NCBI RefSeq assembly: GCF_947497025.1
Contig: NZ_CANMFC010000002.1
Span: forward strand, 62,001 to 126,000
Direction: 5' to 3'
DNA: 64,000 nucleotides
Source: an uncultured Kushneria sp.
GTDB taxonomy: Bacteria; Pseudomonadota; Gammaproteobacteria; Pseudomonadales; Halomonadaceae
Each line of letters begins with the position of its first letter. Position 1 is the first letter of the stretch. Of this stretch, positions 34,528-44,185 are shown in pieces. The notes beneath the pieces were generated by a model. That model made no database searches. It was not told the origin of the DNA and worked only from the letters and a program-made list of their open reading frames with translations. The position numbers were made by a program, and so were the translations under genes.

Positions 34528-34669
34528 GGGCGGGCGTTTTCTCTACTTTCTACGGTTAGATGCCGCATATTGACGATCAGCTTCGCGGGGACCAACGACA
34601 GCGGGCCCGGCACAAGGGCCGGACCCGCTGGTGACAGACAGGTGCCTGTCGGATCAGAAACCGACGAAT

Positions 34670-35221
34670 TTAGAAGCCAACCGAAACGCCCAGCTCCGGA
34701 CCGCTGAACAGCGTCTTGCCATCGTGGTTGTCGAAATCGGTATGGTAGTAGCGATAGCCAACATAACCATAGGTATTGGCGATCAGCGTGGCACGAGCGC
34801 GGGCGCCGTATTCATAGCTTTCGTTAACGTCGCCATGGGCCAACCCTTCCGGCGTATAAAAGCCATAGCCACCGACACTGACACGCGGAATCGGGGTGTC
34901 CACATAGGCCGAACCGCCCAGCCCCAGACCACCCCCGTCACCGTAGTCGCTGTCCAGATACTGGTAGCGTCCGCCGACCGACACATCCACACCCGGCAGA
35001 TAGGGCGAGAACATCAGCTGGCCGGAATAGGCCTTGGTATTGTTGCCGCTGTCATTGGTGCTGAAATAGCCCAGTCCGGCAGAAAAGCCCGGCAGCAGCC
35101 CCTGAGTGGCCTGAAAACCGTGGGAGTCCTTGCCACCGCTGGCAGAAAGGCTCAGAGCCGAGGCGTTAAGACTTGAGAGGGCAAGGCCTGCACCCAGTAC
35201 CGAGATGATGATCTTTTTCAT
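34670..35221 (-). CDS. YfaZ-like outer-membrane beta-barrel protein
   Basis: A 183-residue protein with a signal peptide (Lys-Lys-Ile-Ile-Ile-Ser-Val-Leu-Gly-Ala-Gly-Leu-Ala-Leu...Ala-Ser-Ala). The rest alternates polar and hydrophobic residues in short strands (Tyr-Ser-Gly-Gln-Leu-Met-Phe, Gly-Gly-Arg-Tyr-Gln-Tyr, Tyr-Gly-Tyr-Val-Gly-Tyr-Arg-Tyr-Tyr). It ends Gly-Val-Ser-Val-Gly-Phe with the terminal Phe typical of Bam-inserted barrels. The family is the YfaZ precursor group, function unknown. The start at 35221 has AAGGA upstream. An imperfect hairpin (34599-34630) follows the gene. Confidence 0.8.
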   Translation of the reverse strand: MKKIIISVLGAGLALSSLNASALSLSASGGKDSHGFQATQGLLPGFSAGLGYFSTNDSGNNTKAYSGQLMFSPYLPGVDVSVGGRYQYLDSDYGDGGGLGLGGSAYVDTPIPRVSVGGYGFYTPEGLAHGDVNESYEYGARARATLIANTYGYVGYRYYHTDFDNHDGKTLFSGPELGVSVGF

Positions 35222-35376
35222 TTTGAAATCCTTGGCTTGTTGTCCCCTTGAACGGGACATGCGCTGTCAGAAAGGAATCCGTTCGCCTGCGGAAATACAG
35301 GCCGGTGTGCACCGGCGCATTGTGCCATCATGATGATATGGATCGACATGATGTTATCTTTTTTATTAAGGCTACC

Positions 35377-36048
35377 TTACCACCGCCTGAAGCCGTTATC
35401 CTGAACACCGTAATGCGCGCGATACTCATGGATGGCGTGGGCATAAGGAGCCAGGGCGTCATCGCCGCGAGTCTCGAGATATTCGAGAATGCCCGCCAGC
35501 GTGACAATCGGCACGACCGGAATATCGTAACGCCGGCGAACGTCCTCGATGGCGCTGATATCACCCTGTCCGCGCTCCTGGCGATCAAGAGCGACGACCA
35601 CACCGGCAGCGGTGGCACCGGCCGCCTCGATCAATGCCATGGATTCCCCGATGGCCGTGCCGGCGGTGATGACATCATCAATGATCAGCACACGGCCGGA
35701 CAGCGGCGCGCCAACAATCGAGCCGCCTTCACCATGGTCCTTGGCTTCCTTTCGATTGAACGACCAGGGCAGATTGCGGTCATGATGAGTCGCCATCGCA
35801 ATGGCCGTACTCGATGCCAGCGGGATGCCCTTGTAGGCAGGGCCGAACAGGAGATCGAACTCCAGCCCGGCACGCTGGATGGCACCGGCATAGCAGCGCC
35901 CCAGCATGGCCAGTGCCGCACCACTGTGAAAATGGCCGGCATTGAAGAAATAGGGACTGACGCGCCCCGACTTGAGGGTGAACTCGCCAAAGCGGAGCGC
36001 CTGCTCGGCAATAGCGAATTCGATGAATTCTCGCTGCTCGTCCAACAT
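35377..36048 (-). CDS. pyrE: Orotate phosphoribosyltransferase PyrE
   Basis: A 223-residue type I phosphoribosyltransferase. The PRPP-binding loop is [13 protein letters not shown] near 120-132. Lys-Ser-Gly-Arg-Val-Ser-Pro-Tyr-Phe and Gly-Pro-Ala-Tyr-Lys-Gly-Ile-Pro-Leu are family motifs. It makes orotidine 5'-phosphate in pyrimidine synthesis. It is divergent from crc; the roughly 85-base gap must hold both promoters. Confidence 0.95.
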   Translation of the reverse strand: MLDEQREFIEFAIAEQALRFGEFTLKSGRVSPYFFNAGHFHSGAALAMLGRCYAGAIQRAGLEFDLLFGPAYKGIPLASSTAIAMATHHDRNLPWSFNRKEAKDHGEGGSIVGAPLSGRVLIIDDVITAGTAIGESMALIEAAGATAAGVVVALDRQERGQGDISAIEDVRRRYDIPVVPIVTLAGILEYLETRGDDALAPYAHAIHEYRAHYGVQDNGFRRW

Positions 36049-36134
36049 GTCATACCCTTATTTCTTGTACCGGCTCTTTACCCAAACCTGTCAGGCTCGG
36101 GTATCATACACGCGCGAAAAACAAGGGACCATGT

Positions 36135-36896
36135 ATGAAAATCGCCAGTATCAACGTCAATGGCATGCGCAGAGCTGTCGAACGGGGCTTTCTCGACTGG
36201 CTCAAGGCGCAGGATGCCGACATCGTCTGCGTGCAGAACTTAAAGACCAAAAGCTTCGAGCTGGACGACTCGATCCTCTATCCCGAGGGCTATGAAGGCT
36301 ATTTTCTGGATGCCGAGCAGGATGATTTTGCCGGCGTCGGCATCTACTGCCGCAAGATCCCCAAGGCGATCATGTATGGTCTGGGCTTTGAGCAGTGCGA
36401 TAATGAAGGTCGTTTTCTGCAGGCCGACTACGAGCGCTTCAGCGTGGCGTCCTTTCTGATGCCGGAAGATCCGCACGCCAAGCAGCGTTTTATCGCGCAG
36501 TACAGCGACTATCTCAACAAGCTGCGCCGCAAGCGTCGCCAGTACATCATCGCCGGCAGCTGGTACATCGCCCACAAGACCGTCGACCTTGATCACTGGT
36601 CCGAACACCAGAGCACGCCCGGATTTCGCCCCGAAGAGCGCGCCTTCATGGATCAGGTCTTCGGACCGATGGACTTCGTCGACACCTTCCGGGAAGTCGA
36701 GCGCAACGCCGGCCATCACACCTGGTGGCAAAAACCCGACAGCGAAGTGCCGCGCAAGCGTCAGGATGGCTGGCGCACCGACTATCAGATCACCGGGCCG
36801 GATATCGCCCGCACGGTCAAGCGTGCCTGGATCGATCGCGACGCCGATTTCAGCGAGTTCGCGCCGCTGATCATCGAGTACGATCTGGAGCTCTGA
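36135..36896 (+). CDS. crc: Catabolite repression control protein Crc (inactive ExoIII fold)
   Basis: A 253-residue exonuclease III/endonuclease-fold protein. The nuclease residues are gone: the metal-binding Glu of Gln-Glu-x-Lys is Asn35 (Val-Gln-Asn-Leu-Lys). The Gly-Asp-x-Asn strand reads Gly-Ser142-Trp-Tyr144, and the final Ser-Asp-His is Ser240-Glu-Phe242. Tyr-Leu-Asn-Lys-Leu-Arg-Arg-Lys-Arg-Arg-Gln-Tyr and Gly-Leu-Gly-Phe-Glu match Pseudomonas Crc closely, and in Pseudomonas crc is also close to pyrE with rph nearby. Crc joins Hfq to hold A-rich leader mRNAs in repression complexes when preferred carbon is present. An automated annotation would probably call it ExoIII. Confidence 0.9.
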   Translation: MKIASINVNGMRRAVERGFLDWLKAQDADIVCVQNLKTKSFELDDSILYPEGYEGYFLDAEQDDFAGVGIYCRKIPKAIMYGLGFEQCDNEGRFLQADYERFSVASFLMPEDPHAKQRFIAQYSDYLNKLRRKRRQYIIAGSWYIAHKTVDLDHWSEHQSTPGFRPEERAFMDQVFGPMDFVDTFREVERNAGHHTWWQKPDSEVPRKRQDGWRTDYQITGPDIARTVKRAWIDRDADFSEFAPLIIEYDLEL

Positions 36897-36980
36897 CCCC
36901 GGCTGTCGATGACGGCACGGCCGTGATCGACCGCCCTCGGCTATTGAGCTGTTAGCCACCGCTCGGTCCCTTCGCGCAAC

Positions 36981-37009
36981 GGCGCCGGAAGCTTTTGGCT
37001 TCCGGCGCC
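36981..37009. terminator. Hairpin between crc and rph
   Basis: A 12-bp perfect stem GGCGCCGGAAGC/GCTTCCGGCGCC with TTTTG loop lies between the two converging genes; the T tract after it is weak. Confidence 0.6.
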
Positions 37010-37045
37010 GTGTCGTTGTGCGGCTGACGTTTCAGGCCGTGCGGA

Positions 37046-37768
37046 TCAGCTGACCATACCCAGCACATTGCGCTGACGCGCAAAGAGCTGCTCGCAGCCG
37101 GCTTCGGCCATGTCCATCATGGCGTTGAGCTCAGTGCGCGAAAACGATGTCTTCTCGGCCGTGCCCTGTACCTCGATGATGCCGCCATCGGCGGTCATGA
37201 CCACATTCATGTCGGTCTCGGCGCGCGAGTCCTCGGCATAGTCCAGATCCGTCACGGCCTGGCCCTTGTAGATGCCGACCGAGACCGCGCTGACCAGCTG
37301 CTTGAGCGGGTCAGTGGTGATCTGCTTGTTGCGCTGCAGCGACTGGATCGCATCGACCAGCGCCACACAGCCGCCGGTGATCGCGGCCGTACGGGTACCG
37401 CCATCGGCCTGGAGCACATCGCAGTCGATAGTGATGGTGAACTCACCCAGCTTTTTCAGATCGACCGCCGCACGCAGGCTGCGCCCGATCAGGCGCTGGA
37501 TTTCCACCGTGCGCCCGCCCTGCTTGCCACGCGCCGCTTCCCGGCCGCTGCGGGTATGGGTCGCGCGCGGCAGCATGCCGTACTCGGCGGTGATCCAGCC
37601 CTGGCCCTTGCCGCGCAGCCAGCGCGGCACGCCGGCTTCGACGCTGGCCGTACACAGCACCTGGGTATCGCCAAAGGCGACCAGCACCGAGCCCTCGGCA
37701 TGCTTTGTGTAGCCGCGGGTCAGGGTAATTTCACGGGTTGCCTCGGGGGCACGTCCACTGGGTCGCAT
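37046..37768 (-). CDS. rph: Ribonuclease PH
   Basis: A 240-residue phosphorolytic 3' exoribonuclease: Met-Arg-Pro-Ser-Gly-Arg at the start, Gly-Asp-Thr-Gln-Val-Leu-Cys-Thr-Ala, Arg-Gly-Lys-Gln-Gly-Gly-Arg and [14 protein letters not shown], all family-defining. It trims tRNA 3' ends using phosphate. The ATG at 37768 was chosen by family length and a GAGAGAG site; the frame is open to 37936 but into the divergent yicC promoter. It ends near a hairpin shared with crc. Confidence 0.95.
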   Translation of the reverse strand: MRPSGRAPEATREITLTRGYTKHAEGSVLVAFGDTQVLCTASVEAGVPRWLRGKGQGWITAEYGMLPRATHTRSGREAARGKQGGRTVEIQRLIGRSLRAAVDLKKLGEFTITIDCDVLQADGGTRTAAITGGCVALVDAIQSLQRNKQITTDPLKQLVSAVSVGIYKGQAVTDLDYAEDSRAETDMNVVMTADGGIIEVQGTAEKTSFSRTELNAMMDMAEAGCEQLFARQRNVLGMVS

Positions 37769-37910
37769 GACACTCTCTCTACTGGTAAAAATGAAGACAC
37801 CAACCAAAAGGCGGGCCGGGCATCTTACACGCCTGCCTGCGCAATGAACGAATCGTTTAAACTGATCGCTTTCACCTCTTGTCTTTCCACCTTTCACGCA
37901 AGGATGACCC

Positions 37911-38777
37911 ATGGCTCGCAGCATGACCGCCTTCACCCGCCAGACGCTGGATGCCGACTGGGGCAGCCTTGCGCTGGAACTGCGCTCGGTGAACCAGCGC
38001 TATCTGGACCTGCACTTTCGCCTGCCTGAATCCCTGCGCGATCTTGAAGCGCCGTTTCGCGACAGCCTGCGTGGGGTGCTCTCGCGCGGCAAGATCGAGT
38101 GTTCGCTGCGCTTTGAGCGCGCCCAGGGCAGCGGTGACAACCTCGACATCAACGTCGAGCATCTGGAAGTGCTGATGGAGACCCTGACGCGCCTGCGCCG
38201 TCACGCCCCGGAAGCCTCAATGCCGACCCTGCTGGAGCTGCTGGACCACCCCGGCATCTCGCGCGGCGGCGAGATCGACATGGACGCCGTGCGCGCCACC
38301 GCCCTCAAGCTGATATCGCAGGCGCTCGAGGATCTTAACGCCGGCCGCGAGCGCGAAGGCGAACAGCTCTGCGCGCTGATTCGCGAACGCCTGATTGGCA
38401 TTCGCGCTCAGGTGGAAGAGGTCCGAGCCCACCTGCCGGCCGTACTGGAGCGCCAGCGTCGTCAGATTCTGGAACGTCTGGAAACCGTGAAGGCCGAGCT
38501 TGACCCGGCCCGGCTGGAAGCGGAAATGGCGCTGATGGCACAAAAGGCCGATGTTGCCGAGGAGCTCGACCGACTGGAAACCCATGTCAATGAAGTCGAG
38601 CGCCAGCTCACACAAAAGGGCCCGATCGGACGCCGACTCGACTTTCTAATGCAGGAACTCAACCGCGAAGCCAACACGCTCTCCTCCAAGGCCGCAGTCA
38701 CTGATACCACCCGCTGCGCGGTGGAACTCAAGGTGCTGATCGAGCAGATGCGCGAGCAGATTCAAAACATCGAGTAG
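37911..38777 (+). CDS. yicC: YicC family endoribonuclease
   Basis: A 288-residue protein beginning [10 protein letters not shown], the YicC hallmark, with [11 protein letters not shown] and [18 protein letters not shown] near the end (YicC plus DUF1732). A long coiled-coil lies between. YicC proteins are now known as RNases that act on small RNAs. It is divergent from rph, about 140 bases apart. Confidence 0.93.
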   Translation: MARSMTAFTRQTLDADWGSLALELRSVNQRYLDLHFRLPESLRDLEAPFRDSLRGVLSRGKIECSLRFERAQGSGDNLDINVEHLEVLMETLTRLRRHAPEASMPTLLELLDHPGISRGGEIDMDAVRATALKLISQALEDLNAGREREGEQLCALIRERLIGIRAQVEEVRAHLPAVLERQRRQILERLETVKAELDPARLEAEMALMAQKADVAEELDRLETHVNEVERQLTQKGPIGRRLDFLMQELNREANTLSSKAAVTDTTRCAVELKVLIEQMREQIQNIE

Positions 38778-39204
38778 ACACTTACGAAGATTTTTGCCCT
38801 ATATACAGATCCTGTTTTGTAGAATCTTCCATCAAAGCAGGGTCTGCAAAAGCCCGCAATTTCTCCCATCTAAAGCAGCACAAGTTTGGCAGAACACACC
38901 CTCTACTTGTGAACCAGTGCTTCCATCATACGATGGTCAAACAACGCATGACTCTACCGACTGCCAGCCCGGTAGGCTGAACCATGAGTTCAAGAAACAC
39001 CTGCAATCAGCATGAAGAGTCATGACGGTCCTTGAAAAGCTCTTATGCCGAATATCGATACACAATGCTTGCAAACCCATATGGCTGCGAATGAATTCGT
39101 AGCGTCGTTTTTGCCCGCACCCATCCTGCGCCTTCATGAAAGAGAATTCATCGCCAGCTCATTTTCATGAGTCATTCTCGCGCTATCAGTTCAGGAGGCG
39201 GTTC
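38778..39204. other. Non-coding stretch before dsbD
   Basis: About 427 bases of lower G+C with broken short frames and no family match. It lies at the left edge of the thiol/sulfide region. A decayed gene cannot be excluded, but nothing is supported. Confidence 0.5.
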
Positions 39205-41157
39205 ATGTGGCAAGAGATAAAAGCGCAGATCATGGGTTCGAAGCCGGGATCATGTTTGGCGATACTCATGTTGCTCTGCGTAGCACCCCTGGCCGTGGCG
39301 CAGGATCCGTTCGGAAAACGGGGCGACTTCCTGCCACCGGATCAGGCCTTCGAACCGACGCTGATACAAGACGGCGACGAGATAGACATCAATTGGCAGA
39401 TCGAGCCCGGTTACTATCTCTATCGCCACAGCTTCGCCGCTGAGGCCGATGAACACGAGCTATCGCTCGATATCCCCGAGGGGGAGAATATCGAGGACGA
39501 GTACTTCGGTCGCTCCGAAATCTACCGTCATGCGTTGAGCATGACCACGCAGCCCGGGGAAGCCGATACCCTCACCCTTCATTGGCAGGGTTGCGCCGAT
39601 GCCGGCCTCTGCTATCCACCCCAGCAGCGGACCTTCGATCTGGAATCCGTTGCAGGTGCCTCGGGGGACGGCACCACCGACGCGAATGAGCCAGGAACGG
39701 ATGCCATGGTCGATGCGCCGAATTCGTCATCCGCGACACCAGCGTCTGTCGCGTCAGGCCCCACCAATCAGTCCCGGACAGACGCGGCGATGGCGGAAGA
39801 TCAGCAGCTGGCGGCGCAGCTCGCCGGTGGCAACTGGATCTGGACGCTGGCAGCGTTCTTCGGCATGGGTCTGCTGTTGACCTTCACGCCTTGCGTGCTG
39901 CCGATGATCCCCATCCTCTCCAGCCTGATCGTCGGCCAACGTCGCAGCGGGGAGAATCCGCGCGCCGCCGGCTTCGTACTCTCGCTCGCCTACGTTCTCC
40001 CCATGGCTGCAACCTACGCGATACTGGGCGTGGCGGCGGCCATGGCGGGCGCCAATCTGCAGATGCTGTTTCAGAATGTCTGGTTCATCGGCATTTTCTC
40101 GGTGCTGTTCGTGGTGCTGGCGCTCGCCATGTTCGGTGCCTTCGAGCTCGAACTGCCGCGGGTGCTGCGTCAACGCCTGGATGCGGGACTGTCGCGACAG
40201 CGCGGCGGCCGGCTCAAGGGCGTCGCCGTCATGGGGGTACTCTCCGCCCTGCTGGTCGGCCCCTGCATGACCGCTCCTCTCGCCGGCGCTCTGCTCTTCA
40301 TCGCCGACACCGGTAATCCGTGGCTGGGCGGCGCGGCGCTGCTCGCGCTGGGCCTCGGCATGGGCGCTCCGCTGGTGCTGATCGGCACGCTCGGCAGCCA
40401 GTTGCTGCCCAGGCCTGGCGCCTGGATGACCCGCGTCAAGGCGCTTTTCGGCTTCGTGCTGCTGGGCATGGCGATCTGGTTCGTCGCCCGAATCCTCTCG
40501 GATGCCATCGTTCTTGGCCTGTGGGGCGCGCTGGGTCTGGGCGGAGCGATCTCTCTCGTCGCCCTGGCACGTGATAACGACCCAAATGGCGATAGGCCAG
40601 GAGGCGTCCTGCGCCAGGTTGCGACAGCCAGTGCTGCCATCATCGGTCTGTGGAGCACGTTGATCCTGATCGGTGCCGCCGGTGGCGCCAGGAATCCATG
40701 GCAACCCCTCTCAGTCTACGTCCCGAGCGGTGTGGCAACGGCCTCCAAAGACGCCAGCGAGTCCGGGCCTGTCACGTTCGACGACGTGAAGGATCTGGCC
40801 ACGCTCGAACGCCGCGTCCAGGCCACCGCCAACAGCGGCCAGATGACGCTGGTCGAATTCACCGCCGACTGGTGTGTCTCCTGCGAAGTCATCGAACGGG
40901 AAGTGTTCAGCGACCCGGCCGTCAAGGAGGCGCTCCAGGACGTGCAGCGACTGAGTATCGACGTCACGGATTACGACGCCGAGGACAAGGCGATCATGCA
41001 GCACTTCGGCATCGTCGGTCCGCCGACCCTGATGTGGTTCGGCCCTGACGGTCGGGAACAGCGCAGCGCTCGCATCATCGGCGAGCTGGATGCCGTGGCC
41101 TTTCTCGACCGCTATACGCAGGCCAGACAGAACGCCAACGAGTCCACGGAGGGCTGA
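39205..41157 (+). CDS. dsbD: Thiol:disulfide interchange protein DsbD
   Basis: A 650-residue inner-membrane electron transporter. Signal peptide (about 12-30), periplasmic N-terminal domain with Cys-Ala-Asp-Ala-Gly-Leu-Cys-Tyr-Pro-Pro, and an eight-helix core with Thr-Phe-Thr-Pro-Cys-Val-Leu-Pro-Met and Leu-Val-Gly-Pro-Cys-Met-Thr-Ala-Pro. The C-terminal thioredoxin domain has Trp-Cys-Val-Ser-Cys. It passes electrons from cytoplasmic thioredoxin to periplasmic DsbC/DsbG or TlpA partners. AGGAGG precedes the ATG at 39205; the earlier ATG at 39136 lacks one. It heads a dsbD-tlpA-dsbG operon and is probably the second DsbD of the cell. Confidence 0.93.
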   Translation: MWQEIKAQIMGSKPGSCLAILMLLCVAPLAVAQDPFGKRGDFLPPDQAFEPTLIQDGDEIDINWQIEPGYYLYRHSFAAEADEHELSLDIPEGENIEDEYFGRSEIYRHALSMTTQPGEADTLTLHWQGCADAGLCYPPQQRTFDLESVAGASGDGTTDANEPGTDAMVDAPNSSSATPASVASGPTNQSRTDAAMAEDQQLAAQLAGGNWIWTLAAFFGMGLLLTFTPCVLPMIPILSSLIVGQRRSGENPRAAGFVLSLAYVLPMAATYAILGVAAAMAGANLQMLFQNVWFIGIFSVLFVVLALAMFGAFELELPRVLRQRLDAGLSRQRGGRLKGVAVMGVLSALLVGPCMTAPLAGALLFIADTGNPWLGGAALLALGLGMGAPLVLIGTLGSQLLPRPGAWMTRVKALFGFVLLGMAIWFVARILSDAIVLGLWGALGLGGAISLVALARDNDPNGDRPGGVLRQVATASAAIIGLWSTLILIGAAGGARNPWQPLSVYVPSGVATASKDASESGPVTFDDVKDLATLERRVQATANSGQMTLVEFTADWCVSCEVIEREVFSDPAVKEALQDVQRLSIDVTDYDAEDKAIMQHFGIVGPPTLMWFGPDGREQRSARIIGELDAVAFLDRYTQARQNANESTEG

Positions 41158-41159
41158 CC

Positions 41160-41984
41160 ATGAATCCGCTTGATCGCAGTATCGCTCTGGGGCCCCTGGG
41201 CGTGAGTCTGGGTCAGCTTTTGCTGATCGTGGCCATGATCGTCGCCCTGATCGTGGGTGCCTGGGTGGGCCGTCGTCGGCAGGTCAGCGTCGGCGATGTT
41301 CTGTTCAATGCGTTGCTGATCGGCGTGATCGGCGCACGCATCGTGTTCGTCGCCCGCTACTGGCAGAGCTACGACACCTTCTGGTCCTGGCTCGATATCC
41401 GGGATCGCGGGTTCGAGTCGCTGGCGGGGCTGGCGATCGCTTTTACCTATCTGGCCTGGCGTTTCTGGCGGCAGCCGGCCATGCGCCGCCCCCTGGGTGC
41501 AGCGGTTCTCTCGGGTGCCCTGGCATGGTCGATGACCGCTGGCGCCCTGACGCTGACGGCACCTCGCGGGGCGAGCCTGCCTGCCATCCCGCTGGCGGCT
41601 CTCGATGGGTCACCGGTAGCACTGCCCACCGTGCTGCAGGCATCTGATCGGCCCATGGTGGTCAATCTCTGGGCGAGCTGGTGTCCACCCTGTCGTCGCG
41701 AGATGCCGATGCTGGAGCAGGCCCAGCAGGCGCGGAACGACGTGTCGTTCGTGTTCGTCAATCAGGGCGAGAGCGTTGACGCCATCGAGACGTTTCTGCA
41801 ACGGGAGTCCCTCTCGCTCGATCATCTCTATCGCGATCCGGATATGACCTTCGGTCGGGAGGTGGGTGCCATGGCCATGCCGACCACCCTCTACTACGAC
41901 GCCGACGGCCAGCTCGTCGATACCCACTTCGGTGAGCTTTCCCGTGCCACGCTCGATCGCAGTCTCGAGCGCATTGCCCCATGA
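41160..41984 (+). CDS. TlpA-like thioredoxin with N-terminal membrane domain
   Basis: A 274-residue protein. The first about 130 residues hold four to five membrane helices; Ile-Gly-Ala-Arg-Ile-Val-Phe-Val-Ala-Arg and the following pattern resemble part of Lgt-like membrane domains. From about 138 a periplasmic thioredoxin fold follows with Trp-Ala-Ser-Trp-Cys175-Pro-Pro-Cys178 and Ala-Met-Pro-Thr-Thr-Leu (cis-Pro loop). The start lies two bases after dsbD. It probably receives electrons from DsbD and reduces a periplasmic target. In P. aeruginosa a similar protein (PA2477, from memory) sits between dsbG and dsbD2. Confidence 0.82.
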   Translation: MNPLDRSIALGPLGVSLGQLLLIVAMIVALIVGAWVGRRRQVSVGDVLFNALLIGVIGARIVFVARYWQSYDTFWSWLDIRDRGFESLAGLAIAFTYLAWRFWRQPAMRRPLGAAVLSGALAWSMTAGALTLTAPRGASLPAIPLAALDGSPVALPTVLQASDRPMVVNLWASWCPPCRREMPMLEQAQQARNDVSFVFVNQGESVDAIETFLQRESLSLDHLYRDPDMTFGREVGAMAMPTTLYYDADGQLVDTHFGELSRATLDRSLERIAP

Positions 41985-42059
41985 CGACTCGAGCGCGCTT
42001 TCAACCCAAGCGCTTCACTTGACCTTCCCGCCAGGCATTCACAAACGGAGACGACAACG

Positions 42060-42842
42060 ATGCAACATCACACCCCCCGAATGATGTCACTACGGCTCGC
42101 GCTGCCTATGGCCGCCAGTATTGCTCTGGCGGCAAGCCTTCCCGCCGCCGCCGATGACTGGCCCGCGCCGATTCAGGCTCTCGAGCAGCAGGGCCTTACC
42201 ATTCACGGTGAATTCGATGCCCCCGGTGGGCTCAAGGGCTACGGTGCCAGCATCCGAGGGCAGAGTGTGGCCGCCTATCTGACCCCGGACGGCGAACATG
42301 CCGTCGTCGGTACGCTGATCGACGCCCGGGGCCGTGACGTCTCTGCCGAGCCACTGGAAAAGCTCGTCGATGGACCCAGGAATGCCGAGCTATGGAAGAC
42401 AATGGCGGATCATCACTGGGTTCGGGAGGGCGATGCCGATGCATCGCGAATGGTCTACACCTTCAGCGATCCCAACTGCCCCTACTGCCGCAAGTTCTGG
42501 CAGGACGCTCAGCCCTGGATCGAAAGCGGTGAGGTCCAGATTCGTCATCTGATGGTAGGTATTCTGAAAGCAGACAGCCCCGAGAAAGCCGCCGCAATCC
42601 TGGCCGCCGACGATCCGAGCGCCGCGATCGCCGAGCACTACCGTACCGGCGCCATGCCGGATAGCGAGGGAACCGATCAGAGCGAGCAATGGGTCAGTGA
42701 CAACACGCAACTGATGCATGATGGTCAGCTTTACGCGACACCCGTGACCTTCTATCAGGACGATGATGGCACGGTGTATAAGGTCAGGGGCGCGCCCTCG
42801 CCGGACAAGCTGCGCACCATCATGGGTAGCGACTCTCCCTGA
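42060..42842 (+). CDS. dsbG: Thiol:disulfide isomerase DsbG
   Basis: A 260-residue periplasmic DsbC/DsbG protein. Signal peptide to about residue 31 (Ala-Ala-Ala), N-terminal dimerisation domain, hinge, and thioredoxin domain with Asn-Cys140-Pro-Tyr-Cys143, the DsbG/DsbC-type active site, and Tyr-Ala-Thr-Pro-Val-Thr-Phe as cis-Pro loop. It reduces sulfenic acids or rearranges wrong disulfides and is kept reduced by DsbD. The upstream GGAG is nine bases from the ATG. Third gene of the dsbD operon; it converges on the histidine kinase. Confidence 0.9.
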   Translation: MQHHTPRMMSLRLALPMAASIALAASLPAAADDWPAPIQALEQQGLTIHGEFDAPGGLKGYGASIRGQSVAAYLTPDGEHAVVGTLIDARGRDVSAEPLEKLVDGPRNAELWKTMADHHWVREGDADASRMVYTFSDPNCPYCRKFWQDAQPWIESGEVQIRHLMVGILKADSPEKAAAILAADDPSAAIAEHYRTGAMPDSEGTDQSEQWVSDNTQLMHDGQLYATPVTFYQDDDGTVYKVRGAPSPDKLRTIMGSDSP

Positions 42843-42880
42843 GTTTTCTCATCCACCTCTGCTCACCCGTCCCTGGCGAG

Positions 42881-44185
42881 TCAGGCCAGGGGCAGCGAGA
42901 GCGTCACCCGCAGCCCGATACCGTCGCCGGAGGCGAGCCGCACGCTGCCGCCGGCCCGGGTGGCGATCGCCTCGACGATGGATAATCCCAAGCCGCTGCC
43001 CTGCGGATGATTGCCGCGATGAAAGCGCTCCGTCAGGCGGGCGATCTGTTCGGGCGGGATGGTCTCGCCCTGATTGACGATGTCGATCACGGCCATGCCG
43101 TCCGCCTCGTGCGCCTCGATCTCGATCGGGGTGTCAGGTGAACCGTGACGCATGGCGTTCTCGAGCAGATTACGCAGCGCGATCACCAGCAACTCCCCGG
43201 ATAGCGCGATATGAAGTTGATCGGCCAATGCGTGCCAGTGGCACCGATCACGACTCCCGGTCTCCACCATCGCGGCCTCCAGGGCTTGCTCCAGCCGCGT
43301 GGGATCGACACTCCCCCGCGCGATCTCCTCGCTCTCCATGCGTGCCAGCAACAGCAACTGGTCGAGCGTCTTCGTCAGCCGCTCGACCCCTGCCTCCGCC
43401 TGCTGCATCGCCTTCCGGCGGGGATCGCCGTTGACGCGTCGCGCAATCTGAAGATGGGTACGAATCGCGGTCAGCGGCGTACGTAGCTCATGCGCGGCAT
43501 CGTCGGTAAAGCGCTGCTCCAGCGCCAGCATGCGTCGAGTACGCGCAAGCAGGGTGTTGAAACCGTCGATCAGCGGACGAATTTCCCCCGGCAAACCGCG
43601 AATCGGCAGTGCCGAGAGGTCACCATGATCGCGTGACATCAAGCGCCGCTGTAGTCTCGACAGCGGCGATAGTCCCCGAGTCACGCCCCACCACAGTGCA
43701 ATCAGACTACCGATCAGTGCGAGCAGAAACGGATAAAAGGCTGCGCGGCGTACCTGAGATAACAATGATTCCCGCTCCCGCAGGCGATCGGCGACGGTGA
43801 TCCGCTTGTCGTCGTCGACCAGGGTATAAACGCGCCAGCGCTGGTCGTTGTGATCGCGGTAGCTGTAGCCTTCGGCATCGACTGCGAGAACATCGTTCAT
43901 TCCCGGGTGCGTACCCGCCACCACCTGCCCGCGCAGCGATGACACGCGGCAGGCGATGCCCTCAAGCGCAGGGATGACTGACGTCTCGCCAACTTCACCA
44001 CTCCAGGTCGCCGCCGGCACACGATCAAGCAGACCGGCCACCATTCGGGCCGACTGGGCCAGGCGCTGATCCAGCGAACGCTCGAGCTGGCTCGAGAGAT
44101 CGCGCATCGACCACGCCGCCGTCAGCCCCCACAGCAGCATCAGCGTGATCCCGAGCGTGGCGACGAGACGCAGCCGAAGGCTCAT
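42881..44185 (-). CDS. Sensor histidine kinase of the thiol/sulfide region
   Basis: A 434-residue membrane kinase: TM1 (about 6-28), periplasmic sensor of about 125 residues, TM2 (about 148-168), HAMP, and an H-box Ala-Ala-His232-Glu-Leu-Arg-Thr-Pro-Leu-Thr-Ala. An HATPase domain follows (Leu-Glu-Asn-Ala-Met-Arg-His-Gly; Gly-Ser-Gly-Leu-Gly-Leu-Ser-Ile). Its start at 44185 overlaps the response-regulator stop (ATGA). The sensor contains one cysteine near residue 79, which is interesting in a thiol locus, but the signal is unknown. Confidence 0.9.
   Translation of the reverse strand: MSLRLRLVATLGITLMLLWGLTAAWSMRDLSSQLERSLDQRLAQSARMVAGLLDRVPAATWSGEVGETSVIPALEGIACRVSSLRGQVVAGTHPGMNDVLAVDAEGYSYRDHNDQRWRVYTLVDDDKRITVADRLRERESLLSQVRRAAFYPFLLALIGSLIALWWGVTRGLSPLSRLQRRLMSRDHGDLSALPIRGLPGEIRPLIDGFNTLLARTRRMLALEQRFTDDAAHELRTPLTAIRTHLQIARRVNGDPRRKAMQQAEAGVERLTKTLDQLLLLARMESEEIARGSVDPTRLEQALEAAMVETGSRDRCHWHALADQLHIALSGELLVIALRNLLENAMRHGSPDTPIEIEAHEADGMAVIDIVNQGETIPPEQIARLTERFHRGNHPQGSGLGLSIVEAIATRAGGSVRLASGDGIGLRVTLSLPLA

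Noticed and set aside
34599-34630. Terminator after the YfaZ-like gene
   Set aside because: The stem has a central C-A mismatch and no T run on the minus strand; kept only as a remark.
36135-36896. Active exodeoxyribonuclease III
   Set aside because: Catalytic Glu, Asp, Asn and His positions are replaced and the protein matches Crc in motifs and gene neighbourhood.
38937-39137. Remnant of an IS3-type transposase on the minus strand
   Set aside because: A short Arg-Tyr-Glu-Phe-Ile-Arg-Ser-His resemblance only; no DDE motif, no inverted repeats, not enough to call.
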